In this document: positions 27,865 to 35,113 of the stretch, piece by piece | Layout of the letters: the number at the start of each line of letters is the position of its first letter | How positions within the stretch are numbered: position 1 is the first letter of the stretch | Source: Acidobacteriota bacterium | GTDB lineage: Bacteria > Acidobacteriota > Terriglobia > Terriglobales > Acidobacteriaceae | Direction: 5' to 3' | DNA: 36,891 nt | Assembly: GCA_019241535.1 (NCBI GenBank) | Contig: JAFAWX010000050.1 | Coordinates: 1-36,891 of the forward strand | The notes under the pieces: generated by a model | The model's database searches: none | What the model was told of the DNA's origin: nothing | Seen by the model: only the letters and a program-made list of their open reading frames with translations | Program-made: the position numbers and the translations under genes

Positions 27865-29547
27865 TTAGTCCCCGGAAAACATCATCTCGACAACGGTGCA
27901 GTCGTCGCTAAGCGGGGTGCTGCCGCAAAACTGGGAGACGGCTTTGAAGATCTCCTGCAGACTTCCTTGCTTCGCGGCAGCTTCGAGCCGTTCGTTGTCG
28001 AAGAACTCGCCTTCCGCGTTTTCCGCCTCCGTGACCCCGTCGGTAACCAGCACCAGGCGATCTCCGGGGTGGAGGCTGTAGCGATCGCTCGCGTAGGTGG
28101 CATGGGGCAGAAGGCCCACCGGCAGGTTGCCGTGCGAGGGACGAATCACTTCCCTGCCACAGATCAGCAGGGGAGGAACGTGCCCGCAATTAACGTACTC
28201 CAGGTCGCCATCGCGCCTGAGCCGGGCGATGATTACAGTCGCGTACTTCTCGCCGATATGTTTGCTGGTCAGATAGCGGTTGGCCGCAGCAACAATGTCG
28301 GTCAGGGGCGTATGGGCCACCAGTTGCGAATAGATCATTCCCTGCAAGGTGGAAGCGAGCAGGGCCGCCGACACCCCCTTGCCGGCCACATCGGCCAGAA
28401 CCACGGCCAGGCCGTCGTCGGTGTTGATGGCGTCGTAAAAATCTCCCCCGATCTCTTTGCAGGAAAGATTTTTTCCGTCCACTCGGGCAAACGGCACCTC
28501 GGGAATGGTGACTGCCATGAGCCGCTGCTGAATGGAGGCCGCGATCGCAAGTTCCTGCTGATAGCGACGTGCTTCTTCTTCGGCCTGCACCAGCCGGGCA
28601 TTCTCAATCAGGGAGGCGGCTTCGGTGGCAACCACGTGGAGAATGTCTCCGCTCACTTTAGAAATGTCACGGGAAGCAAAACGCGAATCTACATAAAGCG
28701 CTCCCATGGCCTCGCCCGCGGTGCTTTCCCCCGTTGCCCGTCCGCGCGTCTGAACCTGCAGCTTGCGCAGGGGAATGCAGATGACGGTGCGCAGATCGTA
28801 GGCTACGATGCTCTGCCTACCGGAGATATCGAGCGATCGGCTTGTGTCAGTCAATACAAATTCGGAGTTGGAACGTAGGGCATCTTCCAGTATGGAATGG
28901 GAGATGGTCTTGTCATCGAGCAGCAGTTCTCCCCTGGCATTTCGACCTGCCGCGAGGCGCAGCTGGCCGTCCTCTGTCTTTAGAAAGACGTAGCCCCGCT
29001 CGGCCCCCGTCAGCTTCAAGGTGACGTCGAGCAGGGTCACCAGAATTTCATCCAGCACGCCGGTGGTATTCAGCTTGCGCGCCGCCTCGAGAAATATAGT
29101 GAGTTTTTCAAGGTCGGTGACCTCGTTTGAGATCTGGATCCCGGAGATCTGGCTGAGGAAGTCCCGAGCCGTGTTGGTGGTCACGTGCTGAGGATGAAAT
29201 ACGGCGTAGATGCTGTCGCGAGCGCCAAATTCCAGGCGGTCGTTCCGTTCGAGCGCCCTGCGCTGCACGCGCTCTCCGTTGACAAACGTACCGTGCTTAC
29301 TTCCCTGGTCCTCGACAAAAAACTTGCCGTTTTCGGAAACGATTAGGGCGTGATCGCGCGAGACCCGGGGATCGGCGATCGCCAGGTCCTTTTCCATTTT
29401 GCGCCCGATGGTAAACGGGGTATGGTCAAGATATAGGGTGCGTTGTTCGCTGGCCTGCACGAAGATCAAGCTGGGGAAAACACCGGAACCCGAGCCGGCA
29501 ATGGGTGTGATCACGCTGGATCCAGCCATGTCTATGCTCTTGTCCAT
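27865..29547 (-). CDS. FHA-GAF-PP2C (RsbU/SpoIIE-type) serine phosphatase
   Basis: FHA: TIGRKMEKDLAIADPRVSRDHALIVSENGKFFVEDQGSKHGTFVNGERV. GAF-like middle domain. PP2C: GGDFYDAINTDDGLAVVLADVAGKGVSAALLASTLQGM ... YVNCGHVPPLLI ... DRLVLVTDGVTEAEN. Confidence 0.93.
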   Translation of the reverse strand: MDKSIDMAGSSVITPIAGSGSGVFPSLIFVQASEQRTLYLDHTPFTIGRKMEKDLAIADPRVSRDHALIVSENGKFFVEDQGSKHGTFVNGERVQRRALERNDRLEFGARDSIYAVFHPQHVTTNTARDFLSQISGIQISNEVTDLEKLTIFLEAARKLNTTGVLDEILVTLLDVTLKLTGAERGYVFLKTEDGQLRLAAGRNARGELLLDDKTISHSILEDALRSNSEFVLTDTSRSLDISGRQSIVAYDLRTVICIPLRKLQVQTRGRATGESTAGEAMGALYVDSRFASRDISKVSGDILHVVATEAASLIENARLVQAEEEARRYQQELAIAASIQQRLMAVTIPEVPFARVDGKNLSCKEIGGDFYDAINTDDGLAVVLADVAGKGVSAALLASTLQGMIYSQLVAHTPLTDIVAAANRYLTSKHIGEKYATVIIARLRRDGDLEYVNCGHVPPLLICGREVIRPSHGNLPVGLLPHATYASDRYSLHPGDRLVLVTDGVTEAENAEGEFFDNERLEAAAKQGSLQEIFKAVSQFCGSTPLSDDCTVVEMMFSGD

Positions 29548-29765
29548 CCTTCGGCGGGTCGAGCCTTATCTCCGCCCCGCGGCCGTAGCGATGATTCCAC
29601 GGTGGTGAATAAAAGGCATAAATCGGAGAAGGCCATAAACCGTTCTTAGCTCACCCGCCCATATTCAGAGTGAAAGCCTCATCAATGGTATTACAAATCG
29701 GCAAAAATGTGCCTGGTTCATACCAGCCTCGGCAGGCGCCCGGCGAACTCATTCCTCGGTGCCGG

Positions 29766-29787
29766 AACGGCCCGCAATTGGGCCGTT
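29766..29787. terminator. Second hairpin, possible terminator
   Basis: aacggccc-gcaatt-gggccgtt, perfect 8-bp stem, with only a weak T tract on the plus strand. Confidence 0.35.
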
Positions 29788-29806
29788 TGTCACGCAGCGG
29801 AAGGCC

Positions 29807-29836
29807 AAAAAAAGCGCCTTCTGGTTTGGAAGGCGC
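29807..29836 (-). terminator. Intrinsic terminator for the PRC-barrel gene
   Basis: gcgccttc-tggtttg-gaaggcgc (perfect 8-bp stem) followed on the minus strand by seven T (aaaaaaa at 29807-29813 on plus), just after the minus-strand stop at 29858. Confidence 0.8.
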
Positions 29837-29857
29837 GAGACGAGGGTTCAGGACCGC

Positions 29858-30538
29858 TTAACTTACTTTTCTTTGTGGTTCTACGCGTTCTGCGGAACGA
29901 TCCGCGGCCGGGCTGCTGGCGCAGGTCGTGCAGGCACGGGTGATATCGTGGCGACGTTGGCGCAGCCGCTGTTCAAATGTGAGCCAGCGTGAGCCGATAC
30001 CGGTTCCACTGGACTGAATGGTTACCTCATTCGCCGTCGCGGGAATGATGCGCGAGTTTATTTCCGCACGCTCGCTCGGGCTTAGTTCCTGACCGATCGA
30101 TCCCGGTTCGGGGGGAAATTCATCCGGCGTCGGAGTGATGTCGCGATCCGAGCCTTTGCGATGCTGCACTGGTCCGGAATGCCAGGCCGCGTCATATTGT
30201 TTTTCGTAATTCCCCCATGTCTCCTCCGATTCGAGATCGGATTCGTTGTAACGGGGGAGACTTTCAATCTGTTGTTTATCTAAGTTGATGGCAAAATGGT
30301 TTTCGTGCTTAGCCGAGCTATGCAGCCGATGAGCCGGCACCAGGAACTTCTTGCTGGAAAACCAGCCTCCAGTATCGACTACGACATAGCGAATGGCTCC
30401 GCTGGAGTGGTCAAAGACCACATCGTCGATGGTGCCCAGTTTGTCGTCGTCGCGGCCGTATACGTTTGAACCTCGAATGTCGTCCGCCGTACCCAGATCG
30501 TCGAAGCGAAACTCTCGCAACAGGCCGTAATGTGCCAT
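29858..30538 (-). CDS. PRC-barrel domain protein
   Basis: ATG 30538 preceded by CTGGAGG. SNVYGRDDDKLGTIDDVVFDHSSGAIRYVVVDTGGWFSSKKFLVPAHRL is PRC-barrel-like. The track start at 30715 is likely too far upstream. Confidence 0.82.
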   Translation of the reverse strand: MAHYGLLREFRFDDLGTADDIRGSNVYGRDDDKLGTIDDVVFDHSSGAIRYVVVDTGGWFSSKKFLVPAHRLHSSAKHENHFAINLDKQQIESLPRYNESDLESEETWGNYEKQYDAAWHSGPVQHRKGSDRDITPTPDEFPPEPGSIGQELSPSERAEINSRIIPATANEVTIQSSGTGIGSRWLTFEQRLRQRRHDITRACTTCASSPAADRSAERVEPQRKVS

Positions 30539-30684
30539 AAATCCTCCAGGCAGGAACTTAGATTGCAAGTTCCTTTTCGGTTTGCGTTCCAAAACTAAGA
30601 TGCGCCAAGCCGCGCCGAGGAGCGCATGTGGACTACAAGTTGATGGATTGAATACGTCCAGGGAGGCTGCGGAAAACATTCGTC

Positions 30685-30690
30685 TATAAT
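30685..30690 (+). promoter_or_regulatory. Candidate -10 box upstream of tolQ
   Basis: TATAAT at 30685, 28 bp before the tolQ ATG. No convincing -35 was found at the usual spacing. Confidence 0.35.
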
Positions 30691-30717
30691 CGGGTTCTGG
30701 CGCTTTCCTGAACACAA

Positions 30718-31431
30718 ATGCATTTCCATCTCTTCCCTGCTTTCTTTATCGGCGGCGAGATCGTCGACTTGGTGCGTGAAACCGGCGTGGTTGCTCAGGC
30801 CGTGCTGTTGCTTCTCCTGGTCTTCAGCTTGATTTCCTGGGCCATTATTCTTTCCAAATGGAGCCTGCTCGGGCGCGCTCGCGGGCAGAGCGGCCGGTTT
30901 CTACGGGCGTTCCGCCGGGCGCAACGGCTGCAGGATATTCACGCCGTCAGCGATCAATTTCGCCCCAGTCCGCTCGTGGGAGTGTTTCGTTCGGGATTCC
31001 GGGAATTCGAGCGGCAGGTGGGCTCATCGGGAATGCTGAGGAACCCACTGGCGGTGCAGCGGGCAATGCAGATCGCCTCTTCGGAGGAGATGACGCGCTT
31101 CGAGCGCAACCTGCCCTGGCTGGCGATTACCGGCGCTGTGACCCCGTTCGTCGGTTTATTCGGAACCGTCTGGGGAATCATTGATGCCTTTCACGGCCTC
31201 GGTACCACCGGCGCCGCTACCCTGCGGGCCGTGGCCCCGGGCATCTCGGAGGCTCTGATTACGACCGCCGCCGGCCTGGCGGCCGCCATCCCTGCCGTGA
31301 TCGCCTATAACCTGATTGGCGGCTCTATTCGCGACTTCGCTGCGCGCTGCGACGATTTCTCGCTCGAGATGCTGAATGCGGTCGAGCGCCAGCCTGCGAT
31401 GTCGCGGCTCGCGGAGGAGGTTCGGCGGTAA
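30718..31431 (+). CDS. tolQ: TolQ/ExbB proton channel family protein
   Basis: ERNLPWLAITGAVTPFVGLFGTVWGIIDAFHGLGTTGAATLRAVAPGISEALITTAAGLAAAIPAVIAYN. First gene of the tol cluster. Confidence 0.93.
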   Translation: MHFHLFPAFFIGGEIVDLVRETGVVAQAVLLLLLVFSLISWAIILSKWSLLGRARGQSGRFLRAFRRAQRLQDIHAVSDQFRPSPLVGVFRSGFREFERQVGSSGMLRNPLAVQRAMQIASSEEMTRFERNLPWLAITGAVTPFVGLFGTVWGIIDAFHGLGTTGAATLRAVAPGISEALITTAAGLAAAIPAVIAYNLIGGSIRDFAARCDDFSLEMLNAVERQPAMSRLAEEVRR

Positions 31432-31856
31432 TGGCCTTCACCGCTCCCAGCGGCCGCACCCAAGTCTCTCTCGCCGACATCAATATTACCCCTCTGGTCG
31501 ATGTGGTTCTTGTGCTACTCATCATCTTTATGGTTACAGCACCGGTGTTGCAGTCGGGCATCGAAGTCGCAGTGCCCAAGACGCGAACCGTGAAGGAGAT
31601 TACGGAAGAAAGGCTGGTGGTCACGATCGATAAGCAGCAGCGCGTGTTTCTGGGCAGCGATCCCATCAATATCAACGAGATCGCGAGCAAACTGCGCCAG
31701 AAGGTGCGCGACCCCCGCCATCAGGCAATTTTTCTGCGCGCCGATGAGGATGTCCCCTTCGGCGCCTTTGCCACGGTGATGGATGCGGTCAAGCAGTCGG
31801 GCATCAGCAACGTAAGCATCGTCACCCAGCCGCTGGAATCACATGGACAGCGGTGA
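31431..31856 (+). CDS. tolR: TolR/ExbD family protein
   Basis: LADINITPLVDVVLVLLIIFMVTAPVLQSGIEVAVPKT. Confidence 0.93.
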   Translation: MAFTAPSGRTQVSLADINITPLVDVVLVLLIIFMVTAPVLQSGIEVAVPKTRTVKEITEERLVVTIDKQQRVFLGSDPININEIASKLRQKVRDPRHQAIFLRADEDVPFGAFATVMDAVKQSGISNVSIVTQPLESHGQR

Positions 31857-32628
31857 AATTTTCTTCGAGCACGAGCGCTGGGGACGCAACCTGGCGTGGT
31901 CGGCTGCCCTGCATGTGGGGTTTAGCCTGGCCGTTGCCGTTTATGCCTGGCTTGGTGGAGCACCCCATGGCTCAAATTGGGGGGCCGGCGGAGGCGGAAG
32001 CGCCATGGGGGTGACCCTGGTAAGCAATATTCCCTTGCCCGCAAATCCGGTCGAGACCAAGAACGTCCTGGCGACCGAATCCAAGGGATTATCGCAATCG
32101 AAGCCTGAGACCCGCGTTGAGGAGCCCGAGGCCATTCCCATCCCGCAGAAGAGTGCTCCCAAGAAACCCGCCCCTCAGCCAACCGCCAGTGAGCGCAAGC
32201 CACGGCCCCAACCTGTCGAAGAGGCCAACAATGTGGTTCCTTTTGGAGAGGGCGGTCCGGTCAGCGGTCCTTATGCGATGTTCAGCACGGCCGGGACGAA
32301 GGGTGGTTTCTCATTTACCGGAGGTGGCGGGGACTTCGGGTCACGCTACGCCTGGTACGTGCGGGTCGTTAACCAGAAGGTCTCGGAAAACTGGCTGAAA
32401 TATGAAATCGATCCCCGAATTCGTGACGCCAACCGCGTGTATCTCACCTTCGACATCGATCGCAGCGGGCGACCTCAGCACGTTGCCGTAGAGCAATCGA
32501 GCGGGGTGCCGTCGCTCGACCAGTCGGCCATGCGAGCCCTGGAGCGGATCGATACCTTTGGCCCCCTTCCGCCGGATTATCCCGGAAGCCGGGTCAGCGT
32601 GGAGTTCTGGTTCGATTACAAACGATAA
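31843..32628 (+). CDS. TonB/TolA-family energy-transducing protein
   Basis: Single N-terminal TM (LAWSAALHVGFSLAVAVYAWL), Pro/Lys-rich linker, C-terminal domain NRVYLTFDIDRSGRPQHVAVEQSSGVPSLDQSAMRALERIDTFGPLPPDYPG. Between tolR and tolB. Confidence 0.85.
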   Translation: MDSGEIFFEHERWGRNLAWSAALHVGFSLAVAVYAWLGGAPHGSNWGAGGGGSAMGVTLVSNIPLPANPVETKNVLATESKGLSQSKPETRVEEPEAIPIPQKSAPKKPAPQPTASERKPRPQPVEEANNVVPFGEGGPVSGPYAMFSTAGTKGGFSFTGGGGDFGSRYAWYVRVVNQKVSENWLKYEIDPRIRDANRVYLTFDIDRSGRPQHVAVEQSSGVPSLDQSAMRALERIDTFGPLPPDYPGSRVSVEFWFDYKR

Positions 32629-32665
32629 ACCACCCCGGAATCAAATTCCTACACAGGAGAGTTTC

Positions 32666-34060
32666 TTGAACCTGGTGTTTCGTCGTAATACGATTCGTTC
32701 TATTCACCCTATGATTCGTTTTTCCCGACTTTACTTTCATCCCGCTTCCCTCCTCGGAGCGCTGCTGTTTCTGAGCGCATTGCCTGGCTTGGCGCAGGAC
32801 TGGATCAAGACCGGTACCGGCCTGGGTGTTGAAAGAGTACGCATCGCGGTGCCCGAATTCAAGGCGGCGAATGCTGACCCCAGGAATGGTGAGCTCCTGA
32901 AAACATTCAACGACACCCTGTGGAACGATCTGGCGAACGCCGGCATCTTCGACCTGGTCTCAAAAAGTTTTTATCCGCTCGGCCAGGTCGGCTCGCCTTC
33001 GGACGTAAAGTTTGAAACCTGGAATGCGCCGCCGCCCAACGCCGCCATGCTTGCCTTCGGAAATCTCGGCGCAGCCGCGAACAATGTGACCGTCCAAGGC
33101 TGGCTGGACGACGTGAAGAACGTCAGCTCCCCGCAGGTCCTCGCCAAACAATACAGCGACAGCGCCACCACGCAGGCGGCACGGACCATTGCTCATAAAT
33201 TTGCCGATGAGATCATCTTTCGCCTGGGTGGCGGCATTAACGGCATTGCCGAAACCCAGATCTTTTATGTCAGCGCCCGCGGTGGCCGCAAAGAAATCTG
33301 GGCGATGGACTATGACGGAGCCAGTCAGCACCCGGTAACCACCCTGGGAACCATCTCTTTGTCTCCTCACATCTCCCCCGATGGCTCGCGCCTGGCTTTC
33401 AGCTCCTTTACCGGATCGGGGTGGGAAATTCGCATGTTTTCCTTCGACTTAAATCGCCTGGTCTCTTTCCCGCGCTTCGGAGCCAGCAACCTTTCCCCTT
33501 CCTGGGCCCCGGACGGCTCCCGGCTGGCGCTCTCATCCTCGCGCTCCGGCGATCCGGAAATCTACATTGTCGACCAGTCGGGTGCCAACCTGCGGCGAAT
33601 TACAAATTCCCGCGGTCCGGATGTTTCGCCTGTGTGGAACCGGAAGACCGCATCGGAAATCGCCTGGGTCAGTGGGCGCAGCGGGCTGCCACAGATTTAC
33701 ATCATGGGCAGCGACGGCACGAACGTTCAGGCTATGACCGATCAGGGCTACGCGGTTTCCCCAGCCTGGTCCCCCAACGGGCAATTCCTGGTGTTTTCCT
33801 GGATGCGTCACTACGGGCCCGGGGCTCCGGGAGCACAGGACATCTACATCATGGACGTGGCCAGCAAACAATGGGTGCAGCTCACGCACGACGGCGGGCG
33901 CAACGATTTCCCTTCGTGGGCACCCGATAACCGGCACATCGTTTTCCAGTCGAACCGATCGGGATCCTTGCAGATCTGGAGCATGCTGGCCGACGGCAGC
34001 AATCAGAAACAGCTGACTACATCGGGCAGCAATTCCGAGCCCGACTGGAGCTGGAAATAG
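32666..34060 (+). CDS. tolB: TolB periplasmic beta-propeller protein
   Basis: TTG 32666 after AGGAGA (an alternative ATG is at 32711). Signal peptide, then repeated WAPDGSRLALSSSRSGDPEIYIVDQSGANLRRIT and WAPDNRHIVFQSNRSGSLQIWSMLADGSNQKQLT blades. Confidence 0.92.
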   Translation: MNLVFRRNTIRSIHPMIRFSRLYFHPASLLGALLFLSALPGLAQDWIKTGTGLGVERVRIAVPEFKAANADPRNGELLKTFNDTLWNDLANAGIFDLVSKSFYPLGQVGSPSDVKFETWNAPPPNAAMLAFGNLGAAANNVTVQGWLDDVKNVSSPQVLAKQYSDSATTQAARTIAHKFADEIIFRLGGGINGIAETQIFYVSARGGRKEIWAMDYDGASQHPVTTLGTISLSPHISPDGSRLAFSSFTGSGWEIRMFSFDLNRLVSFPRFGASNLSPSWAPDGSRLALSSSRSGDPEIYIVDQSGANLRRITNSRGPDVSPVWNRKTASEIAWVSGRSGLPQIYIMGSDGTNVQAMTDQGYAVSPAWSPNGQFLVFSWMRHYGPGAPGAQDIYIMDVASKQWVQLTHDGGRNDFPSWAPDNRHIVFQSNRSGSLQIWSMLADGSNQKQLTTSGSNSEPDWSWK

Positions 34061-34169
34061 ATTTCTCGTTTGAGGTTGTTGTGGGTTCCGGATACCTCTG
34101 GGGAGGAGCAAGAGTCCCGACCAGAATGAACCGCGTGTCTGCGGACGCGCAAACGATGGGAGGAGGAAA

Positions 34170-34907
34170 TTGAAGCAGCTAAAACTGAGATGTTTCGCCC
34201 TTGTATTCGCGCTGGGTGCGATTCTCGTCCTCGGCGCGTGCCACAAAAAGACGCCACCACCGCCACCGCCGCCGCCGCCAGCTGCAAGCGCACCGACGGC
34301 CTCTCTCACGGCGAATCCCGAGACCATTGATCGGGGCCAGTCTTCGACTCTGACCTGGCAGACGGCAAATGCCACCGACGTCAGCATTGAGGGCGTAGGG
34401 GCGGTCCAGGCCAGCGGCTCGCAGTCGGTCACCCCGACCGAGTCGACAACCTATACCCTTAGCGCTCATGGTCCGGGCGGAACCCAGAGCGCGACGGCGC
34501 GCGTCACGGTAAACGCACCGCCTCCCCCGACACCGACGCCGCAGACCAACCTGACCGAAGAGCAGATGTTCGCGCAAAATGTCAAAGACATCTACTTTGA
34601 TTATGATAAGGCCGACATCCGCCCCGATCAGCAGGCTTCTCTGCAGGCGGACGCAGCTTTCCTGCAGCAGCATCCGACCATGCCCTTGACCATCGAGGGA
34701 CACTGTGATGAAAGGGGCTCGACGGAATACAACCTCGCACTGGGCGACAACCGCGCCAGCGCGGTGAAGAATGCTTTGGCGGCGGCAGGGGTTTCCGGCG
34801 ACCGCATGAAGACGGTGAGCTACGGCAAAGAAAAGCCGTTCTGCACCGAGTCGACGGAAGCCTGCTGGCAGCAGAACCGGCGCGGGCATTTCGTCTATTC
34901 TAAGTAA
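34170..34907 (+). CDS. pal: Pal-like OmpA-family lipoprotein with polyproline tract and Ig-like insert
   Basis: Lipobox-like LVLGAC; KKTPPPPPPPPPAAS; Ig-like SLTANPETIDRGQSSTLTWQTANATDVSIEG; C-terminal IYFDYDKADIRPDQQASL and IEGHCDERGSTEYNLALGDNRASAVKNALAAAGV. TTG start after GGGAGGAGG. Confidence 0.9.
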   Translation: MKQLKLRCFALVFALGAILVLGACHKKTPPPPPPPPPAASAPTASLTANPETIDRGQSSTLTWQTANATDVSIEGVGAVQASGSQSVTPTESTTYTLSAHGPGGTQSATARVTVNAPPPPTPTPQTNLTEEQMFAQNVKDIYFDYDKADIRPDQQASLQADAAFLQQHPTMPLTIEGHCDERGSTEYNLALGDNRASAVKNALAAAGVSGDRMKTVSYGKEKPFCTESTEACWQQNRRGHFVYSK

Positions 34908-34945
34908 CCGACCTCCTCAAGGCGAGGCGTCCGACGGTTCATCAG

Positions 34946-34974
34946 AGAGGCGGCAGGGTCTGCCGCCTCTTTTC
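34946..34974 (+). terminator. Intrinsic terminator after the tol-pal cluster
   Basis: agaggcggca-gggtc-tgccgcctct, perfect 10-bp stem, followed by tttct. Confidence 0.8.
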
Positions 34975-35113
34975 TCCGCAGCCCGCTTCCGGGTGCATCC
35001 TCGTCCGGCGTCTGCCTATTTAGCCCCGCCAAAAGGGACGCGGTTTTCCAATATTCGGAGGGTTTTTCCACTTTGGCGCCCAATCAGCAGCACAGTAAAA
35101 TTAAGGCAAGCGC

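Noticed and set aside
27967-28878. 303-aa plus-strand ORF
   Set aside because: Antisense to the FHA-GAF-PP2C gene, which carries clear motifs.
33533-34889. Minus-strand ORFs of 299 aa and 236 aa
   Set aside because: Antisense to tolB and pal. The poly-Gly/Ala runs mirror the proline repeat in pal.
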